From contig NZ_QXED01000020.1 in assembly GCF_003583365.1 (NCBI RefSeq), forward strand, positions 1 to 51,763: DNA of 51,763 bases. Reading direction: 5' to 3'. Source of the stretch: Fibrisoma montanum (GTDB lineage: Bacteria; Bacteroidota; Bacteroidia; Cytophagales; Spirosomataceae). The translations under genes and the position numbers were made by a program. Below the pieces are notes generated by a model that saw nothing but the letters and a program-made list of their open reading frames with translations, did no database searches and was not told the origin of the DNA. Every line of letters begins with the position of its first letter. The stretch's first letter is position 1. Below, in pieces: positions 17,959 to 25,585 of this stretch.

Positions 17959-18933
17959 ATGGTACTATCTGACGTACGTTTGGAAGTAATGCGATATATA
18001 GAGGGGAAGCTTGATGTAGTCATGGCCGAATTCCTCAAACCAGTCGAAGAGTACTGGCAGCCGTCTGATCTGCTGCCCGACGCGACGCAGGAAAACTTTC
18101 TGGAGGAGGTAAAACTGCTCCGGGAAAGCGCCCGGGAACTTCCCTACGATCACATTGCGGTACTGGTTGGCGATACCATCACGGAGGAAGCCCTGCCTAC
18201 GTACGAATCCTGGCTGATGGACGTAACGGGCATTAATCAGCACGATCCCAGCGCCTGGACGAAGTGGGTGCGCAACTGGACGGCCGAAGAAAATCGCCAC
18301 GGCGACCTGCTGAACAAGTACCTGTACCTGTCGGGCCGGGTGAACATGCGGGCCATGGAAGTGTCGACCCAATACCTCATTGCCGACGGGTTCGATATTC
18401 AGACCGGCCGCGACCCTTACCGCAATTTTGTCTATACCTCCTTTCAGGAACTGGCGACCAACATATCGCACCGCCGGACTGCTACGCTGGCCAAGCAGGC
18501 GGGGAACGCCCAGCTTTCGAAAATATGCGGGGTGATCGCGTCCGATGAGATGCGCCACGCCAAAGCGTATAAATCCTTTGTCAGCCAGATTTTTGAGATC
18601 GACCCGACGGGCATGATGCTGGCCTTCGAGGACATGATGCGCAAGAAAATCGTGATGCCGGCCCACTTCCTGCGCGAAACCGGCGTTCAGATCGGGCAGA
18701 CGTTCTCCCACTTTTCCGACGCGGCCCAGCGGCTGGGCGTGTATACAACGCACGATTACATCAATATTCTCGATTCGCTGCTGACCGAGTGGCAAATCGC
18801 ATACATGGAAGACCTCAACGACGCCGGTCAGCGCGCCCGAGACTACCTGATGGCCCTGCCCGACCGCCTGCGCCGGGTTGCCGAACGGACCAAACTGCCC
18901 GAGCTGGACTACCAGTTCACCTGGATCGCCTGA
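17959..18933 (+). CDS. Acyl-ACP desaturase (soluble di-iron)
   Basis: This is a soluble ferritin-like di-iron enzyme of 324 residues that puts a cis double bond into acyl-ACP. Both carboxylate-histidine motifs are present: E-E-N-R-H at 110-114 and D-E-M-R-H at 196-200. Further ligand candidates are Glu76 or Glu77 in I-T-E-E-A and Glu164 in F-Q-E-L-A-T. Length and motifs fit the plant/mycobacterial desaturase family (FA_desaturase_2). The ATG at 17959 is the only sensible start. It is divergent from plsC, and a strong terminator follows. Regulation by membrane fluidity is plausible but nothing in the DNA shows it. Confidence 0.93.
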   Translation: MVLSDVRLEVMRYIEGKLDVVMAEFLKPVEEYWQPSDLLPDATQENFLEEVKLLRESARELPYDHIAVLVGDTITEEALPTYESWLMDVTGINQHDPSAWTKWVRNWTAEENRHGDLLNKYLYLSGRVNMRAMEVSTQYLIADGFDIQTGRDPYRNFVYTSFQELATNISHRRTATLAKQAGNAQLSKICGVIASDEMRHAKAYKSFVSQIFEIDPTGMMLAFEDMMRKKIVMPAHFLRETGVQIGQTFSHFSDAAQRLGVYTTHDYINILDSLLTEWQIAYMEDLNDAGQRARDYLMALPDRLRRVAERTKLPELDYQFTWIA

Positions 18934-18974
18934 CGAAGCAATCAGGCAGGGTTTCAGCAGGGGCGAAACACCAA

Positions 18975-19016
18975 CAAACACCGCAGGTCATCATTCGGCT
19001 TGCGGTGTTTGTTTTC
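18975..19016 (+). terminator. Rho-independent terminator after the desaturase gene
   Basis: CAAACACCGCA (18975-18985) pairs with TGCGGTGTTTG (19001-19011) and is followed by TTTTC. It lies about 40 bases past the desaturase stop codon. Confidence 0.85.
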
Positions 19017-19130
19017 AAGCGGTTACGGGTCCGGCTACGCCGTAGAAATTAACCCGCTCAACGCTTGTGCAAACTGGTTTGCCGAATACATTTGCAGCAT
19101 CACCGCCCCTCATCCAACCGGTCATTCACT

Positions 19131-20354
19131 GTGCGCATCGGCTATCTCCTTTTCTGGCTGCTTCCCGCGCTGGCGCTCGCGCAGAAGCCCGTTCCGCCGG
19201 CGTTTCATCCGGACCCGAAAGGGGCCCTCGGTCAATACCGCGAAAGCCTGACGCGGCTCCGGCAGGAACACCCCAGCCGCAGCGATCTGCCTGACCTGAA
19301 ATTTTTTCTGTTCGGCATGGGCGACCGGCTGAAGCTGATTTACCGCGACGGCCGGCTGCTGAACGCCCTCACGGGCAACATTGAGGAGCAATGGCGGGTC
19401 GAGCGGGCGGTCATCGTTCCGTCGGAGTACCTCGTCCACCTGACGCTGGCCGGCGAAACAGACAGTCTGTCACGAACGATTCAGATTCGGGAGGATGAGA
19501 ACGGAGTCTGGATTCTGCAGCCCGGCAAGCGCCCCAGGCTCATTCCCGGCACCCGAAGCCGGCTGTCGCTGCCCACCTTTGCCGACAAGGCCTATGGCCC
19601 GGTGCTGCGGGTGCTCCATCAGGAAGTGCTCATCAATATCATCAACGGCCGGCCAGTACCCAACTTTCTGGTGTACACCCGGCCGTGGTTCCGCGATGCT
19701 GCCCTGATGGCTATGGTCCTGCGTACGACGGATAACCTGCATCTGATCCGCGACTGGATCATGGCCATTCGCGACCCGTTCGACCGCAACAATCGCGGCA
19801 TTGCCGAAGCCGACAACCTTGGGCAGGTGCTCTTTCTGATCTCACTCGTTTCCGACAAGAGCCACCCGGCCGTTGCTACGGTGCTGGACTCCGTCAGGCG
19901 GTTCGAGAAAAACGCCTACATCGTCGGCAAGACGGATTATGCCGAGCATCCGGTGTTTCAGACGAAGTGGCTGAAATACGGCCTGAAGGCCATGAACCTT
20001 CCCGACCCCTACGTCATCCCGGCGCAGTACGACAGCTATTCAGCCCTGGTCTGGTGGGCATACCAGGACCAGCACGTAGCGGGCAAACCAGTTGACGAGG
20101 AAGCAGGCCGGAAATACCCGTATCTGGCCTGGGCGGAAGATAACTTTTATGGCCGTTCCAATGCTACGGAGAAACGCGGCCTGTTCGGTACCCTGGATTA
20201 TCCGCTGAGCTGGGAGCAGCAGGCCAGCCGTGCGCATTATCCCAGCCTGACCGTACTGGATCGCGATCTGGTGAAGCAGAAGCTGGCGTTTCCGCATACC
20301 TGGCACGCAGCCGAAATGTTTCTGTTATTAAGTCGGCAACAACTTAACAAGTAG
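19131..20354 (+). CDS. Secreted protein of unknown function, six-hairpin glycosidase-like features
   Basis: I do not recognise a named family with confidence. The GTG at 19131 is the best start because it places a typical signal peptide (V-R-I-G-Y-L-L-F-W-L-L-P-A-L-A-L-A-Q) directly at the N-terminus; the frame upstream has no such sequence. The mature protein of about 390 residues has an N-terminal beta-rich part and then an alpha-helical half. The motif L-V-Y-T-R-P-W-F-R-D-A-A-L-M-A-M-V-L resembles the (alpha/alpha)6 six-hairpin glycosidases, in which an R-D pair lies in the active site. Later motifs are W-L-K-Y-G-L and Y-D-S-Y-S-A-L-V-W-W. A glycoside hydrolase or lyase role is inferred. 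A rho-independent terminator follows. Confidence 0.65.
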   Translation: MRIGYLLFWLLPALALAQKPVPPAFHPDPKGALGQYRESLTRLRQEHPSRSDLPDLKFFLFGMGDRLKLIYRDGRLLNALTGNIEEQWRVERAVIVPSEYLVHLTLAGETDSLSRTIQIREDENGVWILQPGKRPRLIPGTRSRLSLPTFADKAYGPVLRVLHQEVLINIINGRPVPNFLVYTRPWFRDAALMAMVLRTTDNLHLIRDWIMAIRDPFDRNNRGIAEADNLGQVLFLISLVSDKSHPAVATVLDSVRRFEKNAYIVGKTDYAEHPVFQTKWLKYGLKAMNLPDPYVIPAQYDSYSALVWWAYQDQHVAGKPVDEEAGRKYPYLAWAEDNFYGRSNATEKRGLFGTLDYPLSWEQQASRAHYPSLTVLDRDLVKQKLAFPHTWHAAEMFLLLSRQQLNK

Positions 20355-20403
20355 ATTTTTGACAATTTGGTTTTCTAAGGTATCATAGGTTAGTAAGGCG
20401 GGT

Positions 20404-20440
20404 TGCGGCCGGGCGGTATTGGGTTCGGCCGCACTTTTTT
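20404..20440 (+). terminator. Rho-independent terminator
   Basis: TGCGGCCG (20404-20411) pairs with CGGCCGCA (20426-20433), followed by CTTTTTTC. It ends the transcript of the upstream secreted protein gene. Confidence 0.8.
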
Positions 20441-20578
20441 CAATACCCGTTCCGACCTCAGCGAAGCCCGCCCAACGCCCGATCCGGCCACAAACCACCA
20501 CCTGCGAAAAGACGCTCCCGGGACACAGCATCCCGCGTCGGATACCTACCTTTGCAATTCGCTTGTTCTGCTCTGACT

Positions 20579-21022
20579 ATGACGTATTTCTTTTTGCTGC
20601 TTGCCTTCCTGACCGGCATCGCCGTTACGGTTCAGGCGGGTGTGAATGCCAACCTTCGCTACATGATGGGTAATCCGGTGCTGGCGGCTGCCATCTCCTT
20701 CGGCTCCGGTTTCCTGACGCTTATACTCACTCAGCTGCTAACGGGCGGACCGCTGCCCGCCCCCGAGACCATTCGTCAGGTGAGCTGGTGGAAATGGACC
20801 GGCGGCCTCATCGGTGCCGTTTACGTAACGACGGTCATCGTGTCGGTGCCGCGGATCGGAACAGCCAACCTGGTAAGCCTCAGCGTAGCCGGACAGCTTC
20901 TCGCGGCCGTTATCCTCGACCATTACGGTATGCTGGGCTTCACGGTGCACCCGGTAAACGGCTGGCGCTTACTCGGCCTCGCCCTCATCATCGGCGGGGT
21001 GCTGCTGGTGGTCAGAAACTAA
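20579..21022 (+). CDS. DMT-superfamily transporter of the YdcZ (DUF606) type
   Basis: This is a small inner-membrane protein of 147 residues with about five transmembrane helices (near 3-22, 34-53, 70-89, 98-112, 126-145). The motifs A-V-Q-A-G-V-N-A-N-L at the start, G-G-L-I-G-A-V-Y-V in the middle and the C-terminal G-G-V-L-L-V-V-R-N are those of the DUF606/YdcZ half-size drug/metabolite transporters, which probably work as dimers. The ATG at 20579 is chosen because the upstream codons are polar and unlike the family. Substrate is unknown. A long inverted repeat follows before the next gene. Confidence 0.85.
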   Translation: MTYFFLLLAFLTGIAVTVQAGVNANLRYMMGNPVLAAAISFGSGFLTLILTQLLTGGPLPAPETIRQVSWWKWTGGLIGAVYVTTVIVSVPRIGTANLVSLSVAGQLLAAVILDHYGMLGFTVHPVNGWRLLGLALIIGGVLLVVRN

Positions 21023-21033
21023 GTTCTTGGTTA

Positions 21034-21101
21034 GTGGTTTGTAGTTAGTGGTTTGTGGTTCGTAGTTAAACCGGGCGGGGTAACCATAAACCACAAACCA
21101 C
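21034..21101. repeat. GT/AC-rich palindromic repeat just upstream of a nuclease gene
   Basis: Perfect 13-bp arms GTGGTTTGTGGTT (21048-21060) and AACCACAAACCAC (21089-21101) flank a GC-rich centre. The left side is extended by a further imperfect GTTAGTGGTTTGT repeat. The right arm ends 13 bases before the next ATG. It resembles REP-like intergenic palindromes and could form a hairpin in mRNA. Confidence 0.6.
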
Positions 21102-21114
21102 AAACCTGAAACCC

Positions 21115-21693
21115 ATGATCAAATACCGCTTTTACCCGACGTTACTCAACGTGTTCTCGCGCTACGTCAGCGGGGGAAATTTGTCTGTTCAGGCTTTGAT
21201 CGATACCATCAATCGGGTGCCGACACCCACTACCGAAGCGCAGGAACGCGGTATTTCTTTCGAAGACGCGGTTGTTAAAGGCGAAAACGAAGACCGCTTC
21301 GACCCGGACATCCTACGCAAAGTCCGGAAGCTGCTCCCCCGCCCAATCGTCGATACGCAGGTGTACTGCCAGTGGGAAATTGACGACGTACTGTTTTATG
21401 GCTACGTCGACCTGATCGGGAAGTTCAAAGCCGTCGACATCAAAACTACGGCCTCGTACCAGGCCAACCGCTACGTGCATAACCACCAGAATCTGTACCT
21501 CCATGCCCTCAAGCGCCGGGGTATCAAGCTGATGGAATACGTAATCACCGACTTTACCGATGTGTACGTAGAAAGCTACGCCCTGACCCACCCGATTGAA
21601 AAACAGATCGAGGAAATCCGGCTGTTCAAGGCATTCCTGGAAGAACACCGCCCCCTGATTACCGACAAGAAAATCTTCGCCGACGGCGATTAG
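21115..21693 (+). CDS. Stand-alone PD-(D/E)XK nuclease-like protein
   Basis: This protein of 192 residues has the core of a PD-(D/E)XK nuclease of the RecB/Cas4-like kind. The pattern is G-Y-V-D-L-I-G (Asp99), then A-V-D-I-K-T-T (Asp108-x-Lys110), and then Q-N-L-Y-L (Gln125), the helix that follows the active site in RecB-like members. An upstream acidic candidate is Glu50 in I-S-F-E-D-A-V. No cysteines are arranged as the Fe-S cluster of Cas4, and no helicase domain is present. It stands alone between two transporter genes with a palindromic repeat in front and its own terminator, so DNA repair, phage-remnant or defence roles are all open. The fold call is good; the function is not known. 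Confidence 0.75.
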   Translation: MIKYRFYPTLLNVFSRYVSGGNLSVQALIDTINRVPTPTTEAQERGISFEDAVVKGENEDRFDPDILRKVRKLLPRPIVDTQVYCQWEIDDVLFYGYVDLIGKFKAVDIKTTASYQANRYVHNHQNLYLHALKRRGIKLMEYVITDFTDVYVESYALTHPIEKQIEEIRLFKAFLEEHRPLITDKKIFADGD

Positions 21694-21736
21694 CCCCGTC
21701 GGTTGGGCTGGTAACCAAAAAATAATACCGTTCAGG

Positions 21737-21762
21737 AAGTCCCGGGGCTACGGGACTTTTTT
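21737..21762 (+). terminator. Rho-independent terminator after the nuclease gene
   Basis: AAGTCCCG (21737-21744) pairs with CGGGACTT (21751-21758), followed by a run of T. Confidence 0.85.
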
Positions 21763-21791
21763 GTTGCTGCCCAACCGGCGACCTTTGCGGT

Positions 21792-23036
21792 ATGGTACAA
21801 CAAACGCTACGCCTTTACCGGAATGCTTACCAGGGTCTTTCGCCGTCGATCTGGCTGCTGGCGGGGGTGATGCTGATCAACCGCTGCGGAACGATGGTGC
21901 TGCCGTTCCTGACGCTTTACCTGACCCAGCACCTGCACTACAGCCTGACCGATACGGGTATCGTGATGGCCATCTACGGGCTGGGCGCTTTTGTCGGAAC
22001 CTTCCTCGGCGGTCGGCTGACGGACCGGTTTGGCTTCTATTACACCCAGCTGTTCAGTCTGCTGTTCAGTGGTTTTTTTCTGCTGGGGCTTCAGTTCGTT
22101 ACGAATTTCTACGGGCTCTGCGTGAGCGTATTCACATTTACACTGCTGGGCGATGCGTTCCGGCCGGCCAACCAGGCGGCCATTGCGCATTACAGCGAAG
22201 CCGACAACCGCACGCGCGCTTTCTCGCTGAACCGGCTGGCTATCAACCTGGGCTGGGCGGTGGGGGGCGGCTTTGGTGGGCTGCTCGCCAGCGTCAATTA
22301 CAGCCTGTTGTTCTGGGCCGATGGGCTAACGTGCATCGTAGCGGGCCTGGTGCTGTGGGGCTTTCTGCCGGTTCCACCCCCAACGACCACCCAATCCCAG
22401 CCGGGGCAGGAACCCGTGCGGGTTATGTCGCCGTACCGCGACGTTCCGTTTGTGCTGTTTGTGGGCCTGTGCGCCCTGAACGGCCTGGTGTTTATGCAGT
22501 TTTTTTCGCAGCAACCCCTGTATTTCAAGCAGATGCTTGGTTTGAGTGAAGCCCAGATCGGACTGCTGATGGCACTCAACGGCATCCTGATTGTGTGCGT
22601 GGAGATGGCGCTGATCTACCGGCTGGAACAAAGCATACGGCAGAAATCCACGATTATCGCCGTGGGGGTAACGCTCATTGCCGGCTCCTTTCTGATACTC
22701 AACCTAACCGACTGGCCGGGCATAGCGGTGGTGTCGGTAGTGATCATTACGATTGGGGAGATGCTGGCCCTCCCGTTTATGCTCTCATTCGCCGTGGAGC
22801 GCGCCGGTACGGTCAACCGGGGCGAGTATCTGGCCCTGTACTCTATGGGCTGGGCCTTTGCCCAAACCGCAGCCCCGGCCTTTGGCTCGCAGGTGGTTAC
22901 ACACGCCAGTTTTGGCGCATTGTGGTTCGCCGTGACCGCCCTCGGCTTACTGGCGGCCGGTGGTTTCTGGTGGCTGGGTCGGCGGGTCGATCAGCCCGCA
23001 CCGGTGGCCAGTCTGACTACCGAAGCAGCGACATAA
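21792..23036 (+). CDS. MFS transporter, probable drug or sugar efflux
   Basis: This is a major facilitator superfamily protein of 414 residues with twelve predicted membrane helices. The loop between helices 2 and 3 carries G-G-R-L-T-D-R-F-G, the signature G-x-L-a-D-r-x-G-r-r of the family. The fourth-fifth helix region has N-R-L-A-I-N-L-G-W-A-V-G-G, as in MdtH/YceL-like exporters. The substrate cannot be told from sequence. The gene overlaps the end of the leftward esterase-like gene by 20 bases, tail to tail. It starts 30 bases after the terminator of the nuclease gene, so it has its own promoter. Confidence 0.9.
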   Translation: MVQQTLRLYRNAYQGLSPSIWLLAGVMLINRCGTMVLPFLTLYLTQHLHYSLTDTGIVMAIYGLGAFVGTFLGGRLTDRFGFYYTQLFSLLFSGFFLLGLQFVTNFYGLCVSVFTFTLLGDAFRPANQAAIAHYSEADNRTRAFSLNRLAINLGWAVGGGFGGLLASVNYSLLFWADGLTCIVAGLVLWGFLPVPPPTTTQSQPGQEPVRVMSPYRDVPFVLFVGLCALNGLVFMQFFSQQPLYFKQMLGLSEAQIGLLMALNGILIVCVEMALIYRLEQSIRQKSTIIAVGVTLIAGSFLILNLTDWPGIAVVSVVIITIGEMLALPFMLSFAVERAGTVNRGEYLALYSMGWAFAQTAAPAFGSQVVTHASFGALWFAVTALGLLAAGGFWWLGRRVDQPAPVASLTTEAAT

Positions 23037-24186
23037 CAGCCTCGTCGCCCTGAACCGCCCGCGTCGGTAGTGGATGCTCCGCCGTAAAGACCTGCAGCGC
23101 AGCGGGCTCCAGAATGGTGTTGGGGCGTTCGTCGATCTGCCCGTTCGTCAGTACCCGATTCAGGTCCAGTTGCAGGTGTCTGGCCAGAAACCGGTAGGCC
23201 GCGGCCCGCTTGGAAGGCCCGTAATCGTGTCCTTCGTCGGGGAGATGTACGTTCTCGACCTGCTCCAACGCATCATACAGCCGGTACACGCGCTGAACGT
23301 ACGGAAACTCAACCTGCGGGGTATTCTTCGTCCAGTCTTTCCCATCCGACACCAGCAGCAGGGGCCGGGGAGCGGCCAGCGCGGCAATTTCGGCATTGCT
23401 GGTTTCGTGGGTCGGGCGTTTGTGGATGGGCATACCGCTTTCGCAGGTGCAGCCGCCAAAGAAATGAGCCGATACCATCACGACCGGGGCCGCTACTTTC
23501 ACCCGCGGATCGAGGGCCGTCAGCAGAAACGTCTGCGTTCCCCCACCTGATTCGCCCGTTACGCCAACCCGACTGCTGTCGACCTCCGGCAGGCTCAGCA
23601 GAAAATCCAGCGCCCGCCGGCTGTTGATCGTCTGCAGCGTCAGCGCTTTGGGAAGCTTATGGCTGCACTGTCTGGAATCGCCGTAGCCGAGCATATCGAA
23701 GGTGAACACCACCGCCCCCATGCGGGCCAGCGTAGCGCACCGCTGCTGGACGTACTCGCGGTAGCGGGCATCCAGACTGGGCAGGTGCCCGTGCGTACAC
23801 AACACAGCCGCCCGTTTACCGCCCGTTCCGGCAGGCCGGTACAGATTGCCGGTCACAAAAAAGCCGGGCAGGCTCTCGAACGCCACGTTTTCTACGGTAT
23901 AGCCGTTCATCGACCGCACGCTATGCCGGATGGGGTTGAGCGGAGCCAGAGCCGGTTGTGCGTCAAGCGCCATGCCATCGCGGATTCCCTGCCGAATCAG
24001 AGCCGCCCGTTTTTCCCAGGCCGCCCGGTCGGGGTAGGTCCGGGCCGCTTCCCGCAGTTTTTCGGCTCCCTGCGCTTCGGAGTAATAAGCCCCCTGCCGC
24101 AGATCGGGTTTTTCCGGATTAGGCTGCGCAACAGCCTGCAGGGCGACGGCCAGGCAGATGTGGACGAGTAGAAAACGGGTCAGCAT
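23017..24186 (-). CDS. Secreted alpha/beta hydrolase, acetylxylan-esterase-like
   Basis: This secreted serine hydrolase has about 389 residues from the ATG at 24186, which starts a clear signal peptide (MLTRFLLVHICLAVALQAVA). Residues after cleavage contain the hydrolase fold: oxyanion region L-C-T-H-G-H, nucleophile elbow G-E-S-G-G-G with Ser213, and a catalytic His in D-E-G-H-D-Y-G. An unusual F-F-G-G-C-T-C-E-S-G-M-P-I-H segment is typical of a Bacteroidota/Planctomycetes esterase group related to CE7 or CE15 enzymes. It probably removes acetyl or other ester groups from plant polysaccharides; the substrate is not proven. Its 3' end overlaps the MFS gene by 20 bases. Confidence 0.8.
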   Translation of the reverse strand: MLTRFLLVHICLAVALQAVAQPNPEKPDLRQGAYYSEAQGAEKLREAARTYPDRAAWEKRAALIRQGIRDGMALDAQPALAPLNPIRHSVRSMNGYTVENVAFESLPGFFVTGNLYRPAGTGGKRAAVLCTHGHLPSLDARYREYVQQRCATLARMGAVVFTFDMLGYGDSRQCSHKLPKALTLQTINSRRALDFLLSLPEVDSSRVGVTGESGGGTQTFLLTALDPRVKVAAPVVMVSAHFFGGCTCESGMPIHKRPTHETSNAEIAALAAPRPLLLVSDGKDWTKNTPQVEFPYVQRVYRLYDALEQVENVHLPDEGHDYGPSKRAAAYRFLARHLQLDLNRVLTNGQIDERPNTILEPAALQVFTAEHPLPTRAVQGDEAVMSLLR

Positions 24187-24390
24187 ACAAAAACGGGCGT
24201 TTGAAAAAAGGCGACGACGCACCACAATGGTATGATAAGAAGAAAGACAGCCCTGCTTTTTACTGATGGTTCAGCTACCAGACAGCCTTGCCCCTGCCAC
24301 TTCACCCGGTTCTGTTTCAGCCTTTTCGTACGAATTTACCGTTCGTGTAGATTTTCCTTGGAAACCCAACGAATCGTGGTAGTATTGTGC

Positions 24391-24403
24391 TATCAATTTG
24401 ATA
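24391..24403. promoter_or_regulatory. Inverted repeat in front of the SPFH gene
   Basis: TATCAATTTGATA forms a 6-bp inverted repeat around one central base, ending 10 bases before the SPFH start codon. It is a candidate operator. The neighbouring ribbon-helix-helix protein would be the first regulator to test. Confidence 0.35.
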
Positions 24404-24413
24404 TCATAACACC

Positions 24414-25265
24414 ATGAATGAAAAACCGCTTACCTCCCTGTCAGGCTACCTGCTGCTGCTGATTGGCCTGTTGCTGCTTATTTCGTCGGCCTTCCTGTTT
24501 GTCAGAGGAGCCATTGCGCTGGCCGTTCCTACGCTGATCGTTTCACTCGTTATCCTGATGGGTATTACGGTTATCAATCCCAACGAAGCCATAGCGTCTA
24601 CGCTCTTTGGCGACTACGTCGGTACCATGAAACAAAACGGTCTGCGCTGGGTGAATCCGTTGTACAGTAAAATCAAAATCAGCCTGCGGGCCCGTAACCT
24701 GAACGGCCAGACCATCAAGGTAAACGACAAGATGGGCAACCCGATCGAGATTGCCGCCGTTGTGGTTTGGCGGGTAACGGATACGGCCAAGGCCTTATTT
24801 GAAGTGGATAACTACCAGTTGTTCGTGCAGATTCAGTCGGAAGCGGCCGTGCGGTTTCTGGCCAGTTCGCACGCGTACGACAATATGGAAGATGAGCATG
24901 AGACAGTTACGCTGCGCGACAATACCGGACAGATCAACCAGTTTCTGGAACAGGAGCTGAACGCCCGGCTGGAGCGCGCCGGTGTCGACGTAGTAGAAGC
25001 CCGAATCAGCCACCTCGCCTACGCCCCCGAAATTGCCGGGGCGATGCTGCAGCGTCAGCAGGCTACGGCCGTTGTGTCGGCCCGGAAACAGATCGTGGAA
25101 GGTGCCGTCGGTATGGTAGAAATGGCGCTGGCCCGACTGGCCGAAAAAGACGTAGTGCAGTTGGATGAGGAGCGAAAAGCGGCCATGGTTAGTAACTTGC
25201 TGGTTGTCCTCTGTGGCGAAAAATCGGTAAGTCCGGTTGTTAACGCGGGGACTCTGTACACCTAG
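24414..25265 (+). CDS. SPFH/band-7 domain membrane protein
   Basis: This is a flotillin/stomatin-like protein of 283 residues. Two hydrophobic segments (about 10-30 and 33-52) anchor it, followed by the SPFH domain (about 55-240) with I-N-P-N-E-A, L-R-W-V-N-P-L-Y and D-K-M-G-N-P-I-E-I-A-A-V-V-V-W-R-V. The helical end (Q-R-Q-Q-A-T-A-V-V-S-A-R-K-Q-I-V-E-G-A) matches the short bacterial members that lack a long coiled coil. Such proteins scaffold membrane microdomains or partner proteases. A small ribbon-helix-helix gene follows after a strong hairpin, and the pairing may reflect a shared unit. Confidence 0.92.
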   Translation: MNEKPLTSLSGYLLLLIGLLLLISSAFLFVRGAIALAVPTLIVSLVILMGITVINPNEAIASTLFGDYVGTMKQNGLRWVNPLYSKIKISLRARNLNGQTIKVNDKMGNPIEIAAVVVWRVTDTAKALFEVDNYQLFVQIQSEAAVRFLASSHAYDNMEDEHETVTLRDNTGQINQFLEQELNARLERAGVDVVEARISHLAYAPEIAGAMLQRQQATAVVSARKQIVEGAVGMVEMALARLAEKDVVQLDEERKAAMVSNLLVVLCGEKSVSPVVNAGTLYT

Positions 25266-25268
25266 TTG

Positions 25269-25309
25269 ATCGGCCGGTGAGTCACAGCTTATGTGATTCA
25301 CCGGCCGAT
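25269..25309 (+). terminator. Long hairpin between the SPFH and ribbon-helix-helix genes
   Basis: ATCGGCCGGTGA (25269-25280) pairs perfectly with TCACCGGCCGAT (25298-25309), and the loop adds an inner TCACA/TGTGA pairing. No T run follows. It may be an attenuator or RNA-stability element within a two-gene transcript rather than a full terminator. Confidence 0.6.
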
Positions 25310-25326
25310 GTTGCATAGACTATTTT

Positions 25327-25512
25327 ATGGCGAATGAAAAGAAGGCGTTCGTGCTGCGCATCAATCCCGATACGTTGAAAGAACTCGAAATATGGGCCCA
25401 GGAGGAGTTCAGGAGCGTAAACGGCCAGATCGAGTACATTCTGAATGATGCGCTCCGAAAGCGAAAAAAACGGCCTAAAGACCCTACAGACAACGAGCCG
25501 GCAGCGTCGTAG
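25327..25512 (+). CDS. Small Arc-like ribbon-helix-helix protein
   Basis: This protein of 61 residues has the Arc/MetJ-like pattern: a beta strand K-A-F-V-L-R-I-N-P-D, helix A T-L-K-E-L-E-I-W-A-Q-E-E, the turn R-S-V-N-G-Q, and helix B I-E-Y-I-L-N-D-A-L-R, with a basic tail K-R-K-K-R-P-K. Proteins of this kind bind operator DNA as dimers and are often antitoxins or autoregulators. No toxin gene is adjacent. It follows the SPFH gene by about 60 bases, a pairing that I believe recurs in bacteria, but I cannot check that here. Confidence 0.75.
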   Translation: MANEKKAFVLRINPDTLKELEIWAQEEFRSVNGQIEYILNDALRKRKKRPKDPTDNEPAAS

Positions 25513-25585
25513 ACGCTGCCCGGGCTTCGTTTTTGCGTTCCGGAACCTGGTGTTTTTGCTTACTCCCTTTCGCCCTTACCCGGCT

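Noticed and set aside
21792-23036. MFS gene and nuclease gene as a defence pair
   Set aside because: A strong terminator separates them and the MFS protein is an ordinary exporter type; nothing links them.
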